From Myxococcales bacterium (GTDB lineage Bacteria; Myxococcota_A; UBA9160; UBA4427), in contig JAAZXM010000002.1 in the NCBI GenBank assembly GCA_014240165.1, positions 17,841-81,840 of the forward strand: a stretch of 64,000 nt of DNA, read 5' to 3'. The notes beneath the pieces were generated by a model. It was not told the DNA's origin. It saw only the letters and a list, made by a program, of their open reading frames with translations, and made no database searches. Made by a program: the position numbers and the translations under genes. Of this stretch, positions 58,558 to 64,000 are shown in pieces. The stretch's first letter is position 1. Every line of letters begins with the position of its first letter.

Positions 58558-58853
58558 CGGGGGCATCTCCAGCATGAGTTGGTATGGGTAGACGGGTAGG
58601 GGTCAGAAGCGGGGGGTCAAATCGATAGCATGGGGTGGGTGTGCCCCGAGAACCGAGTCGGCCCTCCTTGATTCTTCCGTAATATGGACAATCAGTCGTG
58701 CGGGTGGGGCGGAATGGGTCACTCCATCCTTCTGATCGGGGCCGGAGCCACCTGGCGCTGACCCGATCGGCCGCTGACAGCCGCTGGATGGGGCAGGGCG
58801 GTATCGGCCAATGTGGCCCCGATTCACCAGCGCTTGCCGATGGGGAGCTTCCC
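58558..58853. other. 296-bp upstream region of the GNAT fragment
   Basis: Between the divergent haloperoxidase-like gene and the truncated GNAT. It contains GGGTAG-type short direct repeats near 58580-58605 and no recognised gene. A Shine-Dalgarno-like GGGGAG lies 7-12 bases before the GNAT ATG. Confidence 0.4.
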
Positions 58854-59063
58854 ATGGACCCGAACCGAATCGCGACGCGTCCGGCCCGTGCCGGCAATTT
58901 CGAGTTTCTCTGGCGTCTTCAATGCGAGGCGATGCGGCCCAACGTTGAGCGGCAATTCGATACTCTCTCGCCTAGCGAATCCGGGGCTTATTCTTCCTAT
59001 GCACGCGGGCCTACCGCTAAAATCATTGGCGCGCCGAACGAAGCTCACGAAAAATTTCATTAA
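58854..59063 (+). pseudogene. truncated GNAT acetyltransferase
   Basis: The first 35 residues (R-P-A-R-A-G-N-F-E-F-L-W-R-L-Q-C-E-A-M-R-P-N-V-E-R-Q-F) read as a good GNAT N-terminus. From base 58961 the frame enters the left terminal inverted repeat of the element and gives unrelated residues to a stop at 59063. The acetyl-CoA motifs are missing. A GGGGAG Shine-Dalgarno precedes the ATG. So the gene was cut by insertion or recombination at 58961. No matching 3' end of the gene was recognised beyond 59761. Confidence 0.7.
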
Positions 59064-59761
59064 CAATCGTTTAAAACACCAATGCTTTTCCATTCTTCCA
59101 GGTTAAAAACATATGACCATCGAACTGGCTCCGGCGCTTTTGTCGGATCAAAAAGTAATCGAGAATTTGTGGCCGCTGTATGTCTACGACATGTCCGAAT
59201 ACACGGGCTGGGGGCCTTCGGCGGAGGGGCGCTTCGACGACGGGCGCCCGCCGCTGGACGACTATTGGCAAAGAGACGACCATGAGCCGTATCTGATTAG
59301 GTGCGAAGGCGAACTGGCGGGGTTTTCGATGCTGCGCCGCTATCCCGGCGACGCGGGACTTTGGGACATCGGTCAATTCTTCGTGCTGCGGAAGTTCAAA
59401 CGCCGCCGTTTGGGCCGAGAGGCGTTCCGCCTCTCCGTCTCCGAAAAACCAGGCCGCTGGCTGACGAGAGTCGTGCTGGGCAACACCGGCGCCTTGAAGT
59501 TTTGGCGCAAGGTGATCGGCGAAATCACCAATGAAACCTACAGCCTCGCCGAAGAAATAGAATTCGACGCGAAAATGCACTTCATCCGCTACGAAATCAA
59601 AGGCTGAGGCGCGACCTCTCCAAGAGCCGGCCCCGCGGACGCTTCAAAGCATAGGTGGTGGGAAGACCCCCTCTGAGACGCGAACCCACCGCCACTTCGA
59701 AATGAAACGGGCGGCCCGTGCGTAGGAAGAATAAGCCCCGGATTCGCTAGGCGAGAGAGTA
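58961..59761. mobile_element. 801-bp element with terminal inverted repeats carrying GNAT
   Basis: The first 39 nt (58961-58999) are the perfect reverse complement of the last 39 (59723-59761); beyond this the match continues imperfectly for about 12 more. Each end begins with TA, so a TA target, as used by Tc1/mariner or IS630-type elements, is possible, though the palindromic TA alone proves nothing. Inside lies a GNAT gene and no transposase. Low-GC DNA flanks the gene inside the element. A non-autonomous (MITE-like) element or a cassette-like unit are the main options. Confidence 0.7.
59113..59607 (+). CDS. GNAT acetyltransferase inside the inverted-repeat element
   Basis: 164 residues. 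The domain shows I-E-N-L-W-P-L-Y-V-Y-D-M-S-E near 13-26, then F-F-V-L-R-K-F-K-R-R-R-L-G-R-E-A-F near 96-112 (acetyl-CoA loop), N-T-G-A-L-K-F-W-R near 126. Its base composition is lower in GC than most of the window, with AT-rich DNA (59000-59110) in front of it. It lies wholly inside the element bounded by inverted repeats and so is probably an imported passenger. The substrate is unknown; related genes are often seen on mobile elements. Confidence 0.88.
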   Translation: MTIELAPALLSDQKVIENLWPLYVYDMSEYTGWGPSAEGRFDDGRPPLDDYWQRDDHEPYLIRCEGELAGFSMLRRYPGDAGLWDIGQFFVLRKFKRRRLGREAFRLSVSEKPGRWLTRVVLGNTGALKFWRKVIGEITNETYSLAEEIEFDAKMHFIRYEIKG

Positions 59762-59943
59762 CGTTGGCGACGTGGTCGCCTTCTAGCCTCAACCGTTGTT
59801 GGCGTAGCGAGTTCGGCGGCGGGCCGCGCTGCTCAACAACCCCGCGACAGGGCTCCCCTAGGGATTTAACATAACGCCCATACTCGGACGTTGTGTCAGA
59901 AGACAGCTTGTATGTCCTATCCCCGCAGAACGAAATCCAGCCT
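59608..59943. other. 336-bp region after the GNAT with right inverted repeat and cassette-like end
   Basis: It includes the right inverted repeat (59723-59761). Beyond it lies CTGCTCAACAACCCCGCG (59829-59846) and a TAACATAACGCC run (59870-59881) that resemble cassette-junction sequences of integrons, but no full attC could be folded. No gene is recognised. Confidence 0.4.
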
Positions 59944-60750
59944 ATGACTGAACTTCGAACGGTCGCCCTCGTACTCGGGGTCGGAGCCGGTGCGTGCATC
60001 GCTCTTGCGGTCGCGGGCTGGCCGGGGGCGCCGAATCACTGCCTTCTCCAAGGCGACTGCTATTGCGAGGCCCCACGACTCGGCCTGATCGCTCAGCCGG
60101 CGAACACCTTTTCCCTCTTGGGCTTTGCCGTCGCCGCCCTCTGGGTGGGCTGGCGGTCCGGGCGCGACCGCTCGAACACCGCAGCGCCCTATCTTCGCGA
60201 TCGTTTCTATCCCGGGCTCTACGCCGCCGCGGTGGCCTTCATGGGAGTGGGCGCCGCCCTATTTCACGCATCTCTGACCGATTGGGGCGGCGCGCTCGAT
60301 ATTCTCTCGATGCTGGGGCAAGTCTGCTTCCTCCTTTACTACAACCTGCGATCGCTCTATGGCTGGAGTCGGTCGCAGTTTCTGACGGCCTACTCGGTCA
60401 CGATTGCCGTCTTAATCGCGCCGCGGCTGCTCTTCGGTCCGGCCGGTGTCCCGTTCTTCGTTCTGCTGCTGATAGCGTGGCTCGCCAGCGAGACCCTCAT
60501 AGGACGTCCGGCGGGCCGGTTTGGGATCCGCCAGCAGGTGGTGCGGCAGCGCGAATTCCTTTGGGCCTCCCTCGCTACCAACCTGGTGGCGCTGGCGATC
60601 TGGTCGGGCAGCCACCTCGGCGGGCCGCTCTGCGACCCCGGGTCCCCGATTCAGGGACACGCCGTCTGGCACGTCCTCAACGCCGTCGCCGCGGCGCTTC
60701 TCTATCCTTACCTTCGATCGGAGCGCATCGTTTCCCAGCGCGCCTGCTGA
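59944..60750 (+). CDS. CREST-type (ceramidase-like) membrane hydrolase
   Basis: 268 residues with about seven membrane spans. Conserved landmarks: C-Y-C-E-A-P near 40, Q-P-A-N-T-F-S near 52-58, A-L-F-H-A-S-L-T-D-W-G-G-A-L-D near 106-120 (first His, Asp), and G-H-A-V-W-H-V-L-N near 238-246 (two His). These match the metal site of the CREST superfamily, as in alkaline ceramidase (PF05875). It probably hydrolyses an amide or ester in a membrane lipid. The start is uncertain (ATG 59944; a GTG at 59893 is in frame). Confidence 0.82.
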   Translation: MTELRTVALVLGVGAGACIALAVAGWPGAPNHCLLQGDCYCEAPRLGLIAQPANTFSLLGFAVAALWVGWRSGRDRSNTAAPYLRDRFYPGLYAAAVAFMGVGAALFHASLTDWGGALDILSMLGQVCFLLYYNLRSLYGWSRSQFLTAYSVTIAVLIAPRLLFGPAGVPFFVLLLIAWLASETLIGRPAGRFGIRQQVVRQREFLWASLATNLVALAIWSGSHLGGPLCDPGSPIQGHAVWHVLNAVAAALLYPYLRSERIVSQRAC

Positions 60751-60811
60751 CAACGCGCTGCAGCGAGCCGCGGAACGGCGAGCCGTCAACCGCCCGAAGA
60801 GGAATCCCGGG
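60751..60811 (+). repeat. possible cassette-junction sequence after the CREST gene
   Basis: The stop codon runs into GACAACGCGCTGCAGC (60751-60766), similar to ACAACCGCCTGCAGCC at 61161-61176 and to cassette ends of environmental integrons (attC-like). No complete attC with paired core sites was found. An A-G-A-G-G-A Shine-Dalgarno for the next gene sits at the end of this stretch. Confidence 0.35.
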
Positions 60812-61045
60812 ATGTCGAGACTCCGAACAGGCGTCTTCATCGGACTCGGCCTTGTCGTAGTCGGGGCGACGGCTTGGGTCACGCTGAAGCCCGGTCCCTC
60901 CCCGGCTTCAACGTTCACGAATCGCACCTTATTCGTCGCGATCCTTGGCGCGACCGCTCTCTTCGCTTTCCGATTTCGATCTGTCTCGAGTTCTCTACCG
61001 ATCGTCATCGTCGCCTGGAGTACGGTCCTTTTCTTTGTTGCGTAG
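60812..61045 (+). CDS. small membrane protein, possibly decayed
   Basis: 77 residues with two hydrophobic spans (residues about 7-20 and 33-52) and a third begun before the stop. AGAGGA lies 8 bases before the ATG. After the TAG (61043-61045) the same frame continues hydrophobic (S-A-L-F-A-V-H-F-G-A-V-V), and a frame shift near 61080 gives A-A-A-G-V-S-V-L-A-E-L-L-L-L. So a longer four-span gene may have been broken by a stop and a frameshift. No family was recognised. Confidence 0.5.
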   Translation: MSRLRTGVFIGLGLVVVGATAWVTLKPGPSPASTFTNRTLFVAILGATALFAFRFRSVSSSLPIVIVAWSTVLFFVA

Positions 61046-61154
61046 TCAGCTCTCTTCGCTGTCCATTTCGGCGCGGTCGTTTCGTTGCCGCTGCGGGCGT
61101 CAGCGTTCTGGCGGAACTCTTGTTGCTGCGATCTCGGGTGCACGGGGAGCCGGC

Positions 61155-61195
61155 GGCCCAACAACCGCCTGCAGCCGGACCGACTTGATTGTTCG
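61155..61195 (+). repeat. possible second cassette-junction sequence
   Basis: GCCCAACAACCGCCTGCAGC (61157-61176) followed by CGGACCGAC. This is the second copy of the A-C-A-A-C-x-x-x-C-T-G-C-A-G-C type sequence in 410 bp. It follows the end of the presumably decayed membrane gene, in the place expected for a cassette site. The pairing arm was not found. Confidence 0.35.
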
Positions 61196-61293
61196 GCTCT
61201 TGGTTCTCTCTTAGCCACAGGGGAAAGGTATCCGCGCGCATCATTGTGTCGGGGCCGCCTGCCGAGCCGTGACTGCGGGCTTTCCGCCGAAGA

Positions 61294-61899
61294 CTAGCGG
61301 CCCCGGCCCCCGAGTCCGCTCAAGGACAGCCAGGCCGCTTCGGCGAGGGAATTGGCCGCCCTTCGCAGCGCGGTCGTTGTTTTCCCTCGTAGCCAGCGCC
61401 GAGCGAATTCTTCGCTCGGCCCGATGAGAAGGGCAAAGAGGATATCCGGGGCGATGCCAGCCAGGCGGCCGTCGTCGTATTGGGCCAGCCAGTCGTCGAG
61501 TTCCTTGCGAAACTTGCGATTGATCCGCTCGAGATCCTCTTCGGCATCCTGCATGAATTCGGCTCGGCGCATGGTGAGCACGAATCCCGCGAGCTCGCGA
61601 TGGGTGTTGACCCACTGCAGGTAGGAGCGAACCAGCCCGTGCACCGCTTGCTCGAGTGTTCGCGCACGGCGCAGCGCACGAAGGTTGAAGGATTGCGCCT
61701 TGGCAATCGCGTCGAGGTAGAGGGCCGCGAAGATCTGCTCCTTGCCCCCGAAGTGGTGGTAGATGCTGCCGATGCTGGCGCCGGCGCGATCCCGGATATC
61801 CGCCAGGGTGGTCTTCTCATAGCCGTGGGCGTGAAAGCAATGAAGGGCGGCGGCCAGGATCTCGCGCCTGCGTTTTTGGCTGTCATCCGCTCGGCTCAA
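61294..61899 (-). CDS. TetR-family transcriptional regulator
   Basis: 201 residues. The N-terminal helix-turn-helix (about 8-55: R-R-E-I-L-A-A-A ... T-T-L-A-D-I-R-D-R-A-G-A-S-I-G-S-I-Y-H-H-F) is classical TetR. The ligand-binding C-terminal domain is unlike well-known members. It is divergent from the lumazine synthase gene, and two related 15-nt palindromes lie between them, so it probably represses both. The ligand may be a flavin or a small aromatic (inference from the neighbour). Confidence 0.95.
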   Translation of the reverse strand: MSRADDSQKRRREILAAALHCFHAHGYEKTTLADIRDRAGASIGSIYHHFGGKEQIFAALYLDAIAKAQSFNLRALRRARTLEQAVHGLVRSYLQWVNTHRELAGFVLTMRRAEFMQDAEEDLERINRKFRKELDDWLAQYDDGRLAGIAPDILFALLIGPSEEFARRWLRGKTTTALRRAANSLAEAAWLSLSGLGGRGR

Positions 61900-61923
61900 G
61901 CGCTGCGTCCTCGATTTCCAATA

Positions 61924-61981
61924 TAGAATAATATTCTAGACAAGATGCACACGGTCCGCTATGAATTAGAACTATATTCTA
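61924..61981. promoter_or_regulatory. two operator-like palindromes TAGAAY-N3-ATTCTA
   Basis: TAGAATAATATTCTA (61924-61938) and TAGAACTATATTCTA (61967-61981) are two copies of one 15-nt palindrome, centred 43 bp apart (four helical turns). They lie in the 102-bp gap between the divergent TetR and ribH-like genes, the second 20 bp before the ribH ATG. Their AT-rich composition in a GC-rich genome, and the symmetry, fit TetR operators; they may overlap the -10 regions. Confidence 0.82.
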
Positions 61982-62001
61982 ATTATGGAAGGGAGTAGGA
62001 G

Positions 62002-62481
62002 ATGCAAGAGAAGCGATCGAGCAAGCCCGGCATCGCCCTGGTGCGGGCGGGTTGGCATCCGGAGATCGTGGACGAGGGCGTGAGCGCCTTTCTGTCGGCC
62101 CTGGACACCTGGGGGTGCGGGCCGGGCCAGGTCGAAGTCTTCGCGGTGCCCGGCGCCCTGGAGATTCCCCTCCAGGCCAAGTACCTGGCCGCCACCGGTC
62201 GTTTTTCCGCCATCGTCGGCATGGCTTTCGTCGTGGACGGTGGCATCTACCGCCATGAGTTCGTCGCCGGAACCGTGGTGGATGCGCTGATGCGGGTGCA
62301 GTTGGAGTCCGGGGTTCCGATTCTCTCGGCGGTGCTCACGCCCCAGCGGTTCCACGAGCACTCCGAGCATCAGGGTTTCTTCCGGGACCATTTCCGAATC
62401 AAGGGGGAAGAAGCGGCGCGTGCCTGCGTGGAGACGATCGAGAACCTCGGAGCCATCGGGGTCGAGGCGGCAGTAGCCTGA
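62002..62481 (+). CDS. ribH: 6,7-dimethyl-8-ribityllumazine synthase (RibH2-like)
   Basis: 159 residues. GGGAG lies 7 bases before the ATG. Family landmarks: V-P-G-A-L-E-I-P-L near 49-57, A-F-V-V-D-G-G-I-Y-R-H-E-F near 74-86 with the catalytic His, and Q-L-E-S-G-V-P-I-L-S-A-V-L-T-P near 101-115. The sequence is nearer to RibH2-type synthases (Brucella, Mesorhizobium) than to the usual RibH. It condenses ribityl-diaminouracil with a butanone phosphate on the way to riboflavin, and shares that uracil with F420 (CofGH). It is alone, without other rib genes, under a TetR regulator. Confidence 0.9.
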   Translation: MQEKRSSKPGIALVRAGWHPEIVDEGVSAFLSALDTWGCGPGQVEVFAVPGALEIPLQAKYLAATGRFSAIVGMAFVVDGGIYRHEFVAGTVVDALMRVQLESGVPILSAVLTPQRFHEHSEHQGFFRDHFRIKGEEAARACVETIENLGAIGVEAAVA

Positions 62482-62629
62482 TCGGGCGTCCCCCTTGCTC
62501 GGCTTGCCGCCCCGCGCCGGGCCCCATGTCCGGCGGAAGCGGTAAATTCCAGCGGAGTACGGCACTCTGCCGTATGGGGACAAGGAGTGATCCGCCGGCT
62601 TCTGAAACTCTGGCAGGGAGGGAACTCGA

Positions 62630-63148
62630 ATGAACTCAGACCAGCGGTTCGTCCTCGTAGGGATGGCCGGGGCGGCCACCTTCTCGGTGCTCTTCGTATG
62701 GCTGGGCCTCGGGCTTCTCGATCTTGCTGCTCCAGCCGTTACTTCCCCGGGCGAACGCATCGCGTACGCGCTGCGCTGGGATTTCTGGGCGGGACTCGCA
62801 CTGCTGGCCGGAGTGGGCCGGGTGGCGGGTGAGCGCTTCTTTTCGAACCAGATCGACGGAGCCGTGCCCGCCGAGGGACGCGGGCTCCAGGTGGACCGGG
62901 CCTACATCCAGAACACCACCGAGCAGCTTCTGCTCTTGCTGGTGGCCCATGCGGGCCTTGCGCTGGTCCTGCCCGCTGCCTCCCTGAAGGTGATTCCCCT
63001 GCTGGTTGCCCTGTTCCTGGTGGGCCGCATCACCTTCTGGGCCGGCTACCTGCGCTCGGCCCCGGCCCGGGCCTTCGGCTTTGCCACGACCTTCTACCCC
63101 ACGGTCGCCGTTTTCTTCTACGTGGCGTTTCGTCTTCTTGCGGGATAA
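62630..63148 (+). CDS. MAPEG-family membrane protein
   Basis: 172 residues with four membrane spans. R-A-Y-I-Q-N-T-T-E-Q near 85-94 fits the N-x-x-E-Q motif of MAPEG proteins, and G-R-I-T-F-W-A-G-Y near 127 fits the Y/W-rich loop. MAPEG proteins include glutathione transferases and eicosanoid enzymes; bacterial ones often have unknown roles. GGGAG precedes the ATG. It stands between the ribH-like and PaiB-like genes, with gaps of about 150 and 95 bp. Confidence 0.88.
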   Translation: MNSDQRFVLVGMAGAATFSVLFVWLGLGLLDLAAPAVTSPGERIAYALRWDFWAGLALLAGVGRVAGERFFSNQIDGAVPAEGRGLQVDRAYIQNTTEQLLLLLVAHAGLALVLPAASLKVIPLLVALFLVGRITFWAGYLRSAPARAFGFATTFYPTVAVFFYVAFRLLAG

Positions 63149-63244
63149 GGCCCAGCGGGTCCGGGAGAGCACGACTCCGGCGGGCGGGTACGTTAAGTTC
63201 GCTCCCTTCTCCTTGGCCGTAATGGAGATCGAGAAAGCGAGTCG

Positions 63245-63877
63245 ATGTACATCCCCGATGCATTTCACGAATCCGACCCGGGGCGCCTGCAGGCGTTCAT
63301 GGCGGAAAATAGTTTTGCGACGCTCATCTCTCCCGCGGAAGCGGGCCCGGTCGCGACGCATCTTCCCTTGTTGCTCGACGAAAAGGCCGGTCCAAAGGGT
63401 ACGCTGCTCGGCCATATGGCGCGGGCGAATCCGCATTGGCGGGAGCTCGAGTGCGGGCATCCCGTGCTGGCGATCTTTCACGGTCCGCACGAGTACGTTT
63501 CTCCTGACTGGCAGAGTTCCGAGCTTGCCCTGCCGACTTGGAACTACGCGGCGGTCCACGTCTACGCGCGCCCGGCCCTGATCGAGGATGCCCGTCGGGT
63601 GCGGCAGTTGCTCGATGATCTGGTCGGAGCGAACGAGTCGGGGCGCCCCACGCCCTGGGCCAATGACCTCCCCGTGGAATTTCGATCCAAGATGGAGCGC
63701 GCCATTGTCGCCTTCGAACTCTCCATCGAGCGAGTCGAGGGAAAATTCAAGCTGAGCCAGAACCGGCCGGCCGCCGATCAGAAAGGTGCTCTGAAAGGCC
63801 TGGAATCCGAGAGGCCCGGTTCCCAGCTGGCCGATCTCTGGAGGCCGCTGTTGAAGGATTTGGCGGATACGCGTTGA
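63245..63877 (+). CDS. FMN-binding negative transcriptional regulator (PaiB-like)
   Basis: 210 residues. It opens M-Y-I-P-x-A-F, with H-L-P-L-L near 40, G-H-M-A-R-A-N-P-H-W near 58, H-E-Y-V-S-P-D-W near 79-86, and the C-terminal K-L-S-Q-N-R, a set of PaiB signatures. The fold is an FMN-binding split barrel. PaiB in Bacillus is described as a negative regulator of sporulation and degradative enzymes, and similar proteins may be flavin reductases. The next gene starts about 100 bp later. Confidence 0.93.
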   Translation: MYIPDAFHESDPGRLQAFMAENSFATLISPAEAGPVATHLPLLLDEKAGPKGTLLGHMARANPHWRELECGHPVLAIFHGPHEYVSPDWQSSELALPTWNYAAVHVYARPALIEDARRVRQLLDDLVGANESGRPTPWANDLPVEFRSKMERAIVAFELSIERVEGKFKLSQNRPAADQKGALKGLESERPGSQLADLWRPLLKDLADTR

Positions 63878-63974
63878 AGAGGAGCAGCGTCGAGTTTCAG
63901 CTTGCTCTTGATATGCTCTCTGACTGATCTTCCAAGCCCCTTTTCTCATGATGGGCTTATCGGGAGGAACCGCA

Positions 63975-64000
63975 GTGGATGCTCAAGACCTGACCATCTC
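63975..64000 (+). CDS. start of a gene cut by the window end
   Basis: A GGGAGGA Shine-Dalgarno 6 bases upstream makes this GTG a good start. The eight codons visible (V/M-D-A-Q-D-L-T-I) are too few to name a family. Confidence 0.55.

Noticed and set aside
61900..62001. An FMN riboswitch before ribH
   Set aside because: The gap is only 102 bp and is taken by two palindromes; no AGGAUAU or other FMN-box segment is present.
1..64000. tRNA, rRNA, tmRNA or CRISPR arrays
   Set aside because: No GGTTCGAATCC-type T-arm, rRNA core or repeat-spacer array was found in the gaps between genes.

Overview
The window looks like chromosome of a GC-rich, Gram-negative bacterium. The Gram-negative signs are a Pal/OmpA-type lipoprotein, further lipoproteins and a MAPEG protein. 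The mix of genes (F420 cofactor synthesis, LLM and DUF385 oxidoreductases, acyl-CoA metabolism, carotenoid oxygenase, sulfotransferase, many GTG/TTG starts) is most like uncultured deltaproteobacterial relatives such as Myxococcota, Binatota or Desulfobacterota. That placement is an inference; no rRNA or tRNA gene was seen to support it.

Layout. 0-3.1 kb: end of an alpha/beta hydrolase, then an ECF sigma / anti-sigma / DUF3106 operon. 3.2-5.7 kb: a 14-nt tandem repeat, thiI, and a Pal-like lipoprotein closed by a clear terminator. 6-10.5 kb: a ThDP enzyme and a DinG-type helicase whose degenerate DnaQ-like N-terminus lacks an ordinary start codon. 10.6-25.3 kb: one long same-strand gene run. 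It holds a self-contained type II fatty-acyl or polyketide pathway (KSIII, FabA-like dehydratase, ketoreductase, FabZ-like dehydratase, KS, ACP, acyltransferase, phosphopantetheinyl transferase) and an 1885-residue single-chain acetyl-CoA carboxylase with eukaryote-like domain order. folB and the F420 genes cofG and cofH follow.

25.3-31 kb: a divergent DnaA-family gene with an AT-rich upstream region, a Lon-substrate-domain protein, a metallopeptidase, a small acidic protein, a non-coding stretch and thiC. 31-50 kb is mostly housekeeping: CLC transporter, NUDIX, cbiX/ferredoxin, CinA-like, LLM oxidoreductase, aroC, DTW protein, SDR, MBL hydrolase, EVE, nitroreductase, rnhA, ychF, tgt, pyrF, acyl-CoA dehydrogenase, pyrE. 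50-58.6 kb is accessory: chromate transporter, sulfotransferase, DUF385 protein, carotenoid oxygenase, an unrecognised secreted protein, GFA protein, GNAT and a haloperoxidase-like PAP2 protein.

58.6-61.2 kb is the most mobile-looking part. An 801-bp element with 39-nt perfect terminal inverted repeats carries a GNAT gene and interrupts or abuts the 5' end of another GNAT gene. A CREST-type membrane hydrolase, a small decaying membrane gene and short repeats resembling integron cassette junctions come next. The last 3 kb hold a TetR regulator divergent from a RibH2-like lumazine synthase, with two matching operator palindromes between them, then MAPEG and PaiB-like genes.

The best candidate for something new is the 10.6-22.3 kb lipid cluster. 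It has its own malonyl-CoA supply, carrier protein, carrier activation, chain building and a glycerolipid-type acyltransferase in near-overlapping genes.
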